A stretch of 64,000 bases of DNA from Malus domestica (Eukaryota > Streptophyta > Magnoliopsida > Rosales > Rosaceae), in NCBI RefSeq assembly GCF_042453785.1, contig NC_091665.1:29971001-30035000 (forward strand), written 5' to 3'. The position numbers were made by a program, and so were the translations under genes. Under the pieces are notes generated by a model. The model saw nothing but the letters and a program-made list of their open reading frames with translations. It did not search any database and was not told where the DNA came from. Positions 10,033-22,567 of this stretch are shown in pieces (within the stretch, counting starts at the first letter, position 1; each line of letters begins with the position of its first letter).

Positions 10033-13000
10033 CTAGAAATTGTGCCCGCGCGTTAGTGCGGGATTGAAAATTATATGAAAAATTACGCAACTGTATTCTC
10101 TTCATAAAACAAATATAACAGAAAGTTTTAAATAATTAGATAATGGAAATTGGATACAAAAATATTAAAGTGGCAAAGTAAATGTAAGTGGTGAGAAAAG
10201 CTATACTAATTACGCCCCCGACCTTTATCGAACATAGGCTTGAACAAAGAAGCAATCACTTCTACTTTTGGTGATTGAATACAAATTCCAACATAAAATA
10301 CATGACATGATAAAGCAACAAACTTTATAGGTGACATCGTATGAAAATTGGACATCGTATGAAAATTGCTAGTCCAGACGCAATAGTGTAATATAACGGA
10401 ATATAATAGGATTTTAAAAAGTTCAATTTCCATATCAACTAAGTTGCTGAAATAAAAATTAAAATCAATTCAGTTACAATTCATCTAGTAGGATAATCAT
10501 CAATTAAGTTGCATTTCAACAAAAATTAGACGTGCAACCTGTAAGTGAAGAAAAATAAGAATCTTACTACTATAAGGCCACTTTTCTTGTCGAGCTCATA
10601 CTTAACCTTGCTGCGTTAACCATACTCACAAACCGGTCAACATTCAAGAAAATGGGAGTGTGCGTGAGAAAGAATCCAACCTTAATTGTGCGCATGAAAT
10701 TCAGCAACTTCCTACAATACCTCTGTAATCGTATCACCCATGAAACTACATAAACAAAACCAACAAATGTGGAAATCTAAAGGCATCATAAACATCACAG
10801 ATGAAACACAACTTATGATTAATCTTCAAGATGTAAAATTTAAAATTATTACTCACATCAGCATTCAACCAACAAATAGGTACAATTATCTAGATACTGA
10901 TGAATTAAAGCTTGCAGCAACAACTTCAAGACCCATTGACATCACGCGAGCGGATAAAATGTATTAGTTAATTCCCAAGCTAGTAAGATAACGAATTTCA
11001 TGAACAAAAAAAGAGAGATGCAACTCCAATTTAACATGTCAAAAGCATTGCAACTATAGGTTTGGAAATTATAAAAGTCCATCCAATCAATAGACAGAAA
11101 ACAATAGTTGTGAGTAGGTGAATATGCAACCAAGAATCTAAAATATATTTGACAAATTTGCGATTCCATTGTAGCCTAAATGATAACAAATAATTTGCCC
11201 ATTATAGACACAATACAATTTATATACAAACTCATCATGAATGAAACAAATTTAAACACCAAAACAGAAATTTATTCCTCCAGAGTAGAGGGGGGAAATA
11301 ATTTTTTTACTTGAAAAGTTGAAGTAGCACTACTGCATAAATTACAAATGCAAATTGAGGGAATACCTATCAAATAAAGTTGACTACATTCCGAGCAATG
11401 CTAAGAGAATATTCTTAATCTTTTCAAGTGCTACATGCAGCGAACATAAAGTTTGGATACCAGACTGGCTCCTAGTTGTTTCCAAAGAAGGAAAAATTGA
11501 CATTATTTTGCAATAAATTGCAGAGAGTACCTTACACTGAAAACAAAAACAATCAACCAACGATGTATGACGATAAAACTATAAGACAAAATAAAAGGCT
11601 GATATTCAGATGACCCATGGTGATGGTGATCCAAAAATATATATATATATATGGACAACAGCTTCAAAATTGAGTTTTAGAGAGAGTGAGAGGTGAAGTC
11701 ACCTTGTAACCAGAGACCAAATCCATTTTTTTTCTCATTACCCACGTTGCAATTCAACTTGAGAAATCCCGAAACCAAACACCCAAACACAATGCAATCA
11801 AATATCAGCACGAAATATTAATTGGAAGCTAAAAAGATTGAAACTTGCCTACTGTGATGTATACAGTTTGGGCATTTGCTTGTGAGACTGTTGTGACATG
11901 CTGATCTCAGCTCCTTTAAAGTAACATCAGACGTTGTCTGCCAAGTAGGTAAAATCCATAAGATATCTTATAATCCATGAGATAAATTATTACGTCAAAG
12001 TTATACGCTAAAAGAAAATTCATACTTCTATATGAACCCAAAGGACAATTTTTGCATATACCTTGGTAGGTTCATTCTCTAGATGAGTATCTCTACTCAT
12101 CATCCATGTCATGTGAAAACCTCATGCTAACTTCTGCAGAAAGCCACCAAAAAAATGAAAAATAAAATTAGACAAAAAGGTTGGAGAGAATATGAAATAA
12201 CTAATTAGAGAGAGCAGAACCATAGTAACCAATCGGGAAAGATGCTTTTAAATTCAAGAAAAAACATTTAAGAGAAAGTGAAAAAAAAAACCATCAATTT
12301 TCAATTATTTTTCAGTCTTATAGTTGGGATTACACAGAAAATATAACTAAAATCCCCAACTTTCTCAGAAAACTACAACTATTTTTACAAATTTCCATCA
12401 CCCAACATTGAAAAATGAAAATTAAGAAGCAACACAAAAGCAGGCAAACAACAGAATAAAAGAACAAAACACGTGAGAACCGAAACGTTAAAAACAACAC
12501 ATACCCATTCAAAAACAAAAAATCCCAGAAAATCTGTATATTAGCACTCCCTGCAATACCCCAAAATCAGAAAATTAGAAAAATTTAGTTTGATAACATT
12601 GTAACTTAAGAAACCTCTAAATTTCTAGTCAAAGGAAAATTAATACCACCTCTGCATAAAAAATAATCAGAAGATAAAAACTCAAATTCATAAAGCATTT
12701 GTTCAAAGTATTTATTAGAGAAACTTACATATGGATGAAGGTGTCGATCTCTTGTATCATGTAGAGCAGCATTGCCTGGACTTCGCGAATATAATAGGTT
12801 CTCAGCATTCAAATGATTTTCATACACTTTGCAAAAAACCCGACCATATAACTGCACAGAAAAATTAAAAAAAAATTATAATGATAAATTCGAATCTATA
12901 GTAAAATAAAGAACAAAGAAAAAGTCACTTATTATAAATCACCTACTTTGCTTCATCATCGTCTGCACAATCTTCTGCCAATTCATACCCAAATATCCAT

Positions 13001-13786
13001 ACGATCTAACAAATAAATCGCCTGAAAAAACATATGAAATCCAAACTCCAGCAGTTTTGAAGTAACCTAAAATAAAAATTATTCTTATAGATACAAAGCA
13101 ACTAAACAAAATTTATACCTTTCTCTTTTTTGGGATTTGAAATTCTCGAGAGCCCCATCCTCATTTTCTTTAGTCCAGACAACAGATTGAGAAGCATCTT
13201 TACAGAATACACACATGCATGAGTCAAAGTTGCTTGATTTGACATTCGGCCATGAAAACGAAGAAAGGGAGAGGTGGTGTGCTTTACCTTTATCGCCGAT
13301 GGGATTTGCGGAGTCCTCCGTGAAGGCAGAGTCATCGATGATGAGTGCAGAGCCGATCTGAGCAAGGCACCGGGAGATGGTGATGGATCTTGATCCAGTT
13401 TGGGGGTTGAACTTTTGGAGATCGATTTAATTTCTTGTTTCAAAAGTGTTAATCGCAGAAGACGTAGTAGAGACGTTTGCGGGAGGTGTGTTAGGGAAGG
13501 AGAGGGCTAGAGTTTTTTTAGAAAGAAGCAGACGTCTGAGAGCTTGGCTTCGAAATGGAACGAAGAGTCCAGAAGGACCATAATTTCTAGAACCACATCA
13601 ATGCGTCGAGATCCCATAGAAGCAGGTTTCTTTTCCACGAAGACCAACACGTGTATACAAAGGGTAAAATTGTAAATGCACTGTACAAAACGGAAAAAAT
13701 AGCTGTGAATGGGCAGCAGCTCAAGGGCAGTTCCGCCAAAACACTGCTCGTGAACAGTGCTTTTCCACCGGGTTTTAGTATATAGA
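10033..13786 (-). mobile_element. Non-autonomous Helitron, 3.75 kb
   Basis: On the minus strand the element begins TCTATATACTAAAACCCGG, preceded by A, and ends TTTCTAG, followed by T. This is the A/T host dinucleotide split with 5'-TC and 3'-CTAG ends typical of Helitrons. Ten bases before the CTAG lies a hairpin with CCCGC/GCGGG stem arms (10045-10062 on the plus strand). No RepHel helicase ORF is visible, so it is non-autonomous. The interior contains exon-like blocks on the minus strand (see separate entry). There is no target duplication, as expected for rolling-circle insertion. Confidence 0.8.
11850..13443 (-). pseudogene. Exon-like gene fragments carried by the Helitron
   Basis: Several minus-strand blocks look like captured exons. 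Near 12731-12853 a coding-like stretch (VFCKVYENHLNAENLLY...) is preceded by TGTGCAG and followed by GTAAGTTT. Near 13337-13443 an open stretch ends in GTAAAG. Near 11872-11944 a cysteine-containing stretch (LTSKCPNCIHH) is preceded by GGCAG. A further block is near 12960-13020 (MNWQKIVQTMMKQ). Frames do not join into one protein and I do not recognise the parent gene. Gene-fragment capture is usual for plant Helitrons; that this is one disrupted host gene is inference. Confidence 0.4.
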
Positions 13787-14283
13787 TAATATCAATACAT
13801 TTGATATTTTATATCAAGACAAACTTTTGAAATACAATTTCAACATACATATATAGGTAAGCAAACATGGCAACAAACAGTCTTGCGATATATATATATA
13901 TATGATCGTCGTGCTTGTATTTGATTATATAATTTTCTCAGACAAATTATACCCAAGATAAACTTTATATGTAGGGTTTAACTATCCGAAATGATTATGT
14001 AATCTTTTTTAGCTTTAAAAAAAGGGTTTATAAATAATTTCATAATAATTGGATATAAATGAAAATTTTGAAAATAGAGAGATAAAAGAAAAACATAGAA
14101 AATATGAGATAATTAAAAATAGATACCAACTGAAAGTTGGATAGTTTACAATGCATAATTTTATATTATATATTTTACTTATTTATTTATTTTTAACTTA
14201 GGTGGTCTAGAGAAAATTTCTAGATATGAAAATACAAAGAGTAAATTTAAAATTCTTTATTAAGAATTAAACATATTCATTTT

Positions 14284-14507
14284 TGTTATAAACTTCTTAT
14301 TTAAGTATGACTGTGTAAATCCTAAATTAGATTTGATTATAGTTATTCTTCTATATTAAGGACTTGTATTCCTTGGAGGAGAAATATTTCTTCTCTCTCT
14401 TATTACTATAAACAAAGGCATTGTGTAGGGGGAATAACACATCTCTCTCTGTATTTTCTCTATGCTGCCGGTCCCCTCTTCCTGTTAGTTTAACATAGTT
14501 CACAACA
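14284..14507 (+). repeat. Copia 1 5' LTR
   Basis: Starts TGTTATAAAC and ends CACAACA. The sequence immediately downstream, CGTTATCAGCATG, fits a primer-binding region. Confidence 0.8.
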
Positions 14508-16112
14508 CGTTATCAGCATGCTCCTACCGTTGCACTTAGGAATCTGACGTGAAAGTTTTCTGCATCAAACCAGTTCACCAATATCATCATGCAATCAGGT
14601 TCTTTCAAAACAACGATTTTTATCTCGATATTTTTGCAGCCCTGATAACATGAACATTCACCATAATGCATGACTCAACTTTATGTTTATCGAATTTTAG
14701 ATTCTACATAAATTGTGTATGCCTTATATCCATAATTGTTGAATTATGTGAATTTGATATTGCCATGCATTAAATTATTTGAATACATATGCATTGAATT
14801 GATTGAAAAAAAATATATATTAAAATATGATTCTTCTAGGGTTCTTTGAACCCAGGACCCGAGTAAACCCCGTGGAGCTTGAAGTTCCACCTCCGTGAAT
14901 GAACCAAAACGACGTCGTCCTAAACCCAGAAACCCCCCCCTCGTTGTCACTAGCCACAACCTTGTCGTCTTCTTTTCTGGGCAACCGCGGCCTGAAGTCG
15001 TGTTCTTGGGCTACTTTCATTGTCTTGGACGACGATTGAACGGAATTCTAGAAGAATTCTTTCAAAATATTTTTTGAATCTTTGGTTCTAAATCCCTCGA
15101 TCAAGAAACCTTTTCTTTATCACTTGGATTTGTTCCCCTTCGAACTCAGGGACCTGCACCATGGTTTTCAACCTAGAACTCAACCGCCCGCAGTAGTGGC
15201 ACCAGTCTCCTTCTTTGGCGAAGCTACCCAGCACACATTGAGGTGTTCTAGACACCAAAACTCGAAGCCCATATTGGGCTAGCCTGCTCGGCCAGCGAAA
15301 AAAAAAGGAATTTTTTTTTCTTCTTTTAACTAGGCTCGCCTAAAGCGGTCCAACACCATAGCTTGGCCCAACACGTGACACCAGCCCGAGGGCTATGGTG
15401 TCCCACATGCACGCATTGCACCAAATCCCAACCCCGTGTTGGTGCATCTGTGTTCCCACATGCAAGCGATCCCAGCCTGCAGTTGGTGCATCGGTGCACC
15501 TGCATCGCGCCGCATATGATTAGTGCCCATATGGGCCTTTGTTTTGGACCCTATTTTTGCAGCCTGTTTGCTGCGATTAGGCTCGCATCCCAATTCTTTT
15601 TTACCTGACCAACCTGTGTCCACCGCATCCCATTTTGGGCCTAGGCTACACGGCACAAATTTGCTCAACCCACCTGTGGGTTTTGGCCCATATTTTTGGG
15701 CCCCCGAGCTCAATTGTTTATTTTTTTAGACAATTTGGGTTTTATATTTTTTTTCACCCGTATTTTAATTTTGGCCTGAAGTTCAAATAATTAATTCAAT
15801 TATAATTTTAGACTTGAATATCTATTTACATATTTTCTTGTTACATATATCTATATATAATTGTGTTTGTCTGCAAGAACATATGAACCTGAAATTCATA
15901 ATTATTTTGAAACATGAAGTTTCTAGAAACATGCCTTATTTGAAAACCTGAAGTTTTCCTTCAAAACTTCACCCATGAAAACCTGAAGTTTTTTCATGTA
16001 AATTTAAACCAATACAGGTCTATTAGAACCTGAGTGTTCTACTCTTATATGAATGGATTGATTTTTCTCCATTACACTAACCACATCTTGTCCATTTATT
16101 TTGTAATAGGAA
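14508..16112 (+). other. Copia 1 untranslated leader
   Basis: A GC-richer 1.6 kb stretch between the 5' LTR and gag. It contains overlapping ORFs of 60-106 codons on both strands (14.8-15.7 kb) without domain similarity. These are taken as chance ORFs in a retrotransposon leader. Confidence 0.6.
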
Positions 16113-16965
16113 TATGTCGAATTTGAACAAATTCGACTTCACTGCGTTGGAGGTCTCTAGAAAAAACTACCTCAAGTAGGTCCAAGATGTGAAGCTCCAC
16201 CTCACTGTAAAGAATTTGCGTTCCGCCATTGAAGATGAGACGGACAACCTAGTTAGCGAAGCTGAGAAAGCCACTGCTATGATCTTCATCTGAAGACACA
16301 TTTATGATGCACTGCAAACCGAGTACCTTCCTGAGGAAGAATCACTAGCACTCTAGGTCGCTTTGGCTAATCGCTTTAATCACGAAAATGACATATTCTT
16401 GCATGAAACAAGACATGACTAGCACTATTTGCGCTTCCAAGACATTAAGTTTGTGAATGAATATAATTCTGAAGTTGTCGAATTTGATCACTTCTCAAGT
16501 TCTATATTGAGACCTTGACTGAAGAAGATCTCTTGGAGAAGACCTGTTCGACCTTCTCTACTACTAATATTGTCTTGCAGCAACAACATAGGGCTCAGAA
16601 GTACATTAATTTTTCAGATTTAGTCTCTGTTTTACTTATCACTGAAAAGTAGAATAAGATGTTGATGAAAATCATCAAGCTCGACCTACTGGGGCTACTG
16701 TTGTGCCTGAAGTAAATTATAGCACAAACCAACGCTCAAAACGCCAACATAGGCATGGTAGGGGCTGCCAGAAGCCACACCGTCAAGGTCAACAGAGCAA
16801 GGCCCATCTAAGGGAGGAAACCGAGCCCAGAAGCGGCCTAACCTCACTCCGAAGGCCCCAAATTTCAAGAATAAGGGCAAAGCACCTGAAACTATGGATG
16901 TGGACATATGCTACCATTATGGTTTAAAGGACCATTGGTCCTGTGTTTGTCGTGCTCCCCAAAAG
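16113..16965 (+). pseudogene. Copia 1 gag remnant with zinc knuckle
   Basis: The reading starts MSNLNKFDFTALEVS, typical of plant copia gag, and is interrupted by several stops (for example near 16155 and 16290). Near its 3' end lies a decayed CCHC knuckle (CYHYGLKDHWSCVC), in which one cysteine is replaced by tyrosine. After the knuckle the sequence jumps directly into integrase, so protease and the integrase zinc finger are missing. Confidence 0.8.
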
Positions 16966-17660
16966 GTTCTACAAAGGATTCAGGGGAGATATTTGTAGAC
17001 TGATTCACCCTCCATGTGGACCATTTAGATATTTTATGATTTTGGTTGACGCTTCCACACATTGGTCACATGTGTGCTTGTTTTCCACAAGGAACGCTGC
17101 ATTGTCCAAATTGTTGGCTCATGTTATCAATCTCAAGGCTCATCACCCTGATTATCCGATCAACTTTATTCAATTGGATAATGCTGGAGAATTCATATCT
17201 AAAACTTTTGATGATTATTGCATGTCGGTTGGGGTTGAAGTTTAACATCCAGTACCCCATGTTCACACTAGAATGGCCTGGCATATGCATTCATTAAGCG
17301 CTTACAAATGATTGCTTGATCATTGATCATACAAACCAAGCTCTTGATCGCTGCTTGGGGCCATGCAATATTGCACATAGCCATGTTGGTTCGCCTGAGG
17401 CTTTTTGTGACCCAACCATATAACGTCATTCAGTTGGTTACCGGATATATCGCATCTGAGCATCTAAGCATTTTTTGTTGTGCGGTCTATGTGTCGATTT
17501 CGCCACCCTTACGTAAAAAAATAGGGCATCAGCGAAGGATGAGAATCTATGTTGGATATGATTCTCCTTCAATTATTCGTTACTTAGAACCTTTGATAGG
17601 ATATTTGTTTACCGCTCGTTTTGCAAATTGTCACTTCTATGAGACAATCTTCATGTAGTT
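16966..17660 (+). pseudogene. Copia 1 integrase core remnant
   Basis: Frames across this interval read GPFRYFMILVDASTHWSHV, then FIQLDNAGEFISKTFDDYC, then a C-terminal part with VGYDSPSIIRYLEP. The D...D(N)AGEF arrangement fits the copia integrase catalytic core. Frameshifts near 17240 and 17320 separate the pieces. Confidence 0.8.
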
Positions 17661-18189
17661 AAGGAGAGATAAGAATGTCAACGTTCCTAAAGAATGACGC
17701 GAATTATCGTGGACGATTCCTACTTTGTCTCATTTAGATCCCCACACCGCTCTGTTTGAAACTAAAATACATCACATATTAGATCTTCAGAGCGTAACTC
17801 AGAGCATGCCAGATGCTTTCACCGATCTAGCGTGACTGACAAGATCACATATTCCGGGTGCGAATGTACCTGCAAAGATAGATGTACCAAATGTATGACA
17901 GACTTTCTTCCTGGAGGCCCAGAACGCCACTTTGGCTAATCCACATACATTAGCGACTAGCTAATCATCCGCCCCTACACATAAGTGTGGCAAACCACTT
18001 GGTTCATACGATTCACACCCTCGAAAGAGGAAACCCAAGACACAGGCCCCTGAAGAGCCTACCGTGAATCCGACTGTCTCTTAATCATTCTATCCAACTC
18101 ATGAAGAAATTCTAGATTACAGAAATGTCCTTGAATAGACAAATTCACCTCCTGAAAATCATGATATTTCGGTCCATTATACTAGCCTT

Positions 18190-19916
18190 GATGATATTTG
18201 GTGTAGAAATGAGATGATCGTCGACAATACATTAGCATATGCAGTAGCTACTGAGATCATGTTGAGCGATGACATTGAACCTCGTTCTGTTGATGAATGT
18301 CGACGTAGAACTGATTGGTCAAACTGGAAACAAGCAATCCAAGTCGAACTTGATTCGCTTGTGAAACGTAAGGTGTTTGGACATGTAGCTCTTACTCCTT
18401 CACATGTGAAGCCTGTTCGCTACAAGTGGGTTTTCGTTCGGAAGTGTAATGAGAAGAACCAAATTGTGCGTTGCAAAGATCATTTTGTTGTGCAAGGCTT
18501 CTCACAACTCTTCGGGATTGACTATGACAAAACTTATTTACCCGTTATAGATGTGATTACTTTTCGCTACCTTATCAGTTTGTTAGTTTTTGAAAAACTA
18601 AGTATGCAGCTGATGGACGTAGTAACTGCGTATCTTTATGGGGATCTTGATACGAAAATTTATATGAATGTTCCCAAAATACTTACATTGACTCGATCAA
18701 ATATTTTCAAACCCCGGAACATGCTCTCAATTAGGCTGAGGCGTTCACTCTACGGTTTGAAACAATCAGGAAAAATATGGTATAACCGTCTAAGTGAGTA
18801 TTTGACTAGTCAGAGATATGTGAACAATAAACTATACCCTTGTGTGTTCATTAAGAAGTCACATTCTTGTTTTGTGATTCTTGCAGTATATGTTGATGAC
18901 ATGAATCTCATCAGAACTCCTGAAGAGCCCCAGAGAACTGCAGTGCACCTGAAGTCGAAATTTGAGATGAAAGATCTAGGAAAGACTTGACACTGTCTCG
19001 GTCTCGAGATAGAGCACCGTTTAGATGGAATCTTACTACATCAATCAAACTACACCTAGAAGGTGTTGTGCCACTTTAACGAGGATAAAGCGAAGCCTTC
19101 GAGTACTTCTATGGTCGTTCGATCGCTACATGCAAAAATAGATCATTTCCATCCGAAAAAGGATAATGAAGAGATTTTAGAGCCTGAAGTTCCTTATCTA
19201 ATTGCGATAGGCTCTTTATTGTACTTAGCTCAATACATTAGACCCGACATCTCCTTCACTGTTAATCATTTGGCAAGATACAATAATGCACTAACATGCA
19301 AACATTGGACTGGTGTTAAAGACATCTTCCGTTACCTTAAGGGTGCCACATATCTGGGCATGTTCTATCCTACGGATCCTTGAGTGATGCCGCACCCCCT
19401 TATCTTAAATCGATTCTCACCTTGTTAGTTATGCCAATGCAAGATACTTATCTGATCCGCACAAAGCGTATTCTCAAACGGGTTAGTCTTTACCGTTAGA
19501 GGTACTGCAATCTCTTAGAGGTCAACCAAAATAGACCTTAATTGCCACTTCGTCTAACCATGTTGAAATTCTCGCCCTACACGAAGCAAATCGGGAATGC
19601 TTATGGCTGAAAGGAGTTGTGGGCCATATTCGAAGCTCTTGCAATCTTTACCCCATCGTTGACGTCCCGATAACGATCTATAAAGACAACGCAATATGCA
19701 TTGAACAGCTCAAGAAGGGTTACATCAAATGAGACAACACCAAGCACATTGCGTTGAAGTTCTTCTTCTCACATCAACAACAAAAGCATCAGAATATTGA
19801 TGTCACGCAAATCCATGCACAAGACAATCTGGCCGACCTCTTCACTAAATCACTACTGAATGTGACGTTTCAGAAGTTTGTTCAAGAAATTGGTATGCGT
19901 AAACTTTCTGAGTTGT
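18190..19916 (+). pseudogene. Copia 1 reverse transcriptase and RNase H remnant
   Basis: The best preserved ORF (18214-18990, 258 codons) carries the copia reverse transcriptase with the catalytic AVYVDD box near 18886. A frameshift/stop after KDLGKT leads into the connection domain (19063-19383), which includes the RPDISFTVNHLARY segment, and then a decayed RNase H ending near DNLADLFTKS. It encodes no complete enzyme. Confidence 0.85.
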
Positions 19917-20327
19917 AACATTGTTAGTTCTCTTTGGAATTGTGTCAAACTCAGGGGGAGTATCCTGAAGTATACTTGCTTGATCTTAATGTACTTTTTT
20001 TCCTATGATTAGGAGCATTTTCCCACTAGGGTTTTGCTACCTAACAAGGTTTTGACGAGTCACCCACCTTGGGTTAATCATATCCCTGATAACGTCTTGT
20101 AGACGTTTCATTTGACTTTGCATTACTCACACATTTTTCCTTAGACTATGGATTTTGTCCCTACTCGGTTTTTACCATAGCCTTAGGATTTTTGTGAGAC
20201 TTAGTTCCTTATACAAGTTCCTACCTTATTGAGACTAGCGTGTTCCCATAATCAGTGACGATGAGTCGATTTCCTCAACTCTACATGATGCCGAATCTAC
20301 TTGAGTACTTATACACTCAAGGGGTAG

Positions 20328-20571
20328 TGTTATAAACTTCTTATTTAAGTGTGATTGTATAAATCCTATTTATATTTGATAGTTATTCTTTTCTATTAAG
20401 GCTTGTATTCATTGGAGGAGAATGATTTATTCTTTCTCTTATTACTATAAATAAAGGCACTGCTTAAGGGGAATAACACATTCTCTAAACAACCCTACAA
20501 ACACATCTCTCTTTATATTTTCTCTGTGCCGCCGACCCTTCTTCCTTGTCAGTTAAACATAGGCCACAAAA
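20328..20571 (+). repeat. Copia 1 3' LTR
   Basis: Starts TGTTATAAAC after the polypurine tract. It is longer than the 5' LTR by about 20 bp and ends CACAAAA instead of CACAACA, just before the target duplication. Confidence 0.8.
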
Positions 20572-20749
20572 ATTTTGAGTTATATTGGGCTTTTGATATG
20601 ATCTTATGTGCCACTTTCTTTTATGTCTTTATTGATATTTTTTTTACAAATAATAAAATAATCTAATACTAAATTAAATATATTTAAACTATGAAAATGG
20701 AAAGGGTGGAGGGATTTAACTCGGGCCCTGAGACCAGTCTACCACTTCT

Positions 20750-21300
20750 TGTGCTTATTGATTTCCAAAAACTTTATATACGAATCTTATAGACAACTTT
20801 TAGCATGGAATGAGGACGGAAGCTTCCAGGAAGATGTCTGGCTATATCCTACTTAACTGATAACTACATCTCAAGTACGCTCTTAACGAAATGGAGTCAC
20901 ACTGACAGCGACATTTCTTCTTCCGTGCATCTTCCTGGATGTTTGAGGTGAGGACCAACCGACCAAGGCATCGGCTTCTTTGAGTCAATTCACCTAGGGC
21001 TTTATTACTGTAAATTTACTTAGTGGTTATCAAAATTGTTCTCAATTTTTTTGTTGTTCTTATTTGGGCATTTTGTTTTGGAAAATTACAGAAAAATATA
21101 AACCATTTAAAAATTAAATTAAACGTCGAGACCAGGCCATTCAAAAGAAAGACGAATCCATAAGACATTCGCAAATTTCAAAAGATTTAGGGAGATTTAT
21201 TAGGTCCCGAAATAAAATCTCAGGAGGGTATTATGTTGATGAACCAACAAGATTTAGCAAGATGCGCTATGTAACTTCGTTTGTGAAAGTTTTAGGATGG
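20750..21300. repeat. Unit A block matching the downstream flank of the intact thiolase
   Basis: This block matches 41745-42635, the 3' flank of the intact thiolase gene. The match stops at CTATGTAACTTCGTTTG, just before where exon 14 should begin, so unit A has lost thiolase exons 13 and 14 and their introns. Confidence 0.75.
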
Positions 21301-22057
21301 GTAGTTAATCTAGAGGGGATGAATAGGTTAACTTAAAAATTCAATTCAATTTTCAATTTACTTTCACATTCACAACATATCAAATTATCCTACATATATG
21401 CAGTTAAAACAATAAATAAAACGTGCAATAGGACGTAGAATTTTATGAGGCAAAACCCACCACTAGGAAAATCATCGGGCTCCCATCAAGACAAACACTA
21501 AAGAAATGAGTAAAGACTTACATACTAACGTGATCATGCATAATGTATGTATGATGAAATGATTTTTGAAAATCAACCAATTACAAAAATCACAAGGCAC
21601 ATTTTCATAATTGATTTCGATTAAAGCTCGGAAAAAATCAGTGAAGAAAAATGAATTTTGTCTTCTAAAATCACACGGCTGAAACAGTTTTTCTCACACT
21701 AGCACACTGACGTAAAGATCAAACTGTAATGCTCTATGTGCTTATTAGCCTAGCTATGCGACAAGAACCAAATATATAATCATATATACTCATGCACCAT
21801 GAAGTGACTACACCATCTATGAAGCACGCACAACCGCAACCATGCTATTTTTCTTCTAAGCTCTTCTCAGTGCATGTGGAATTTAAAGCATGTGTATCTC
21901 ACTAAAACCTCACTCACGCATGAGCGGCAGCCAAACCAAACCCTAATCTAATGCATGCTGCAACAACCAAAACAAAAAATATGAGATGATGATGACTTCT
22001 AAAAACCTAACCCATGCCATAATACTCTCCAAAAACAAACTGACTACTCTCAATGCA
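21301..22057. other. Intergenic filler in unit A, no gene seen
   Basis: Sequence without counterpart in unit B and without coding signal. Part continues at 27127-27370, on the other side of copia 2. Confidence 0.45.
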
Positions 22058-22062
22058 TATAT

Positions 22063-22551
22063 TGTTGAAATGTAATCTTGTCTTAGCCCAAGACAATTGA
22101 TCCAGCCCATACACAAAGAAAGATCCATGAACATGCTAGAGAATTATAGCAAAGTTCAAGTTGGTGGAAGAGTCTAGAAGAATGGTGAGGATTCCACCAA
22201 CATACAAGATTAATGTAGATAATTCTAGCTTAGGAAGGTAGTGGAATTATCTAGATATCTCTAGCATGATGCTTCCATGCTTCTCCAAGGTTCCATCCAT
22301 GCCTATAAAAGGAGAAGGCATCCACACCATTTGAAACAACCAAGAAAGCAAGTAGTGAGAAGTGAGAAGAAGCAACAAAGCTTATAAGAGTGTTTGAGTG
22401 TTTCCTCTTGTTCTAAGTTTGTGAGTGAATAAAAATCTTGTGTAATAGTTTGAGTATTATTTCTTTCTCTTGCCTATCGATTCCGATGCATTACATTCTT
22501 TTTTGTGAGATAAACATCTCCAAAGTAGTGAAGTCTTTTTAAACCCCAACA
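22063..22551 (+). repeat. Copia 2 5' LTR
   Basis: 489 bp, TGTTGAAATG...CCCCAACA. A TATA box (CCTATAAAAGG) lies near 22299-22309, where the element's own transcription would start downstream. Confidence 0.95.
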
Positions 22552-22567
22552 AAGCGGTACCAGAGCT

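Larger units (their letters stand above)
14284..20571 (+). mobile_element. Ty1/copia LTR retrotransposon 1, degenerate and internally deleted
   Basis: LTRs are 14284-14507 and 20328-20571 (both start TGTTATAAAC) and are flanked by the 5 bp target duplication ATTTT (14279-14283, 20572-20576). A polypurine tract (CAAGGGGTAG) precedes the 3' LTR. A long untranslated leader (14.5-16.1 kb) precedes gag. The domain order gag, zinc knuckle, integrase, reverse transcriptase, RNase H is that of Ty1/copia. Stops and frameshifts occur throughout. Unit B keeps the uninterrupted site (ATTCATTTTGAGTTAT near 39407), so insertion followed the segmental duplication. The LTRs differ by many indels and substitutions, so the element is old. 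Confidence 0.9.

Noticed and set aside
14744-15729. Cluster of ORFs of 60-106 codons on both strands
   Set aside because: They lie in the untranslated leader of copia 1, overlap on opposite strands and show no domain.
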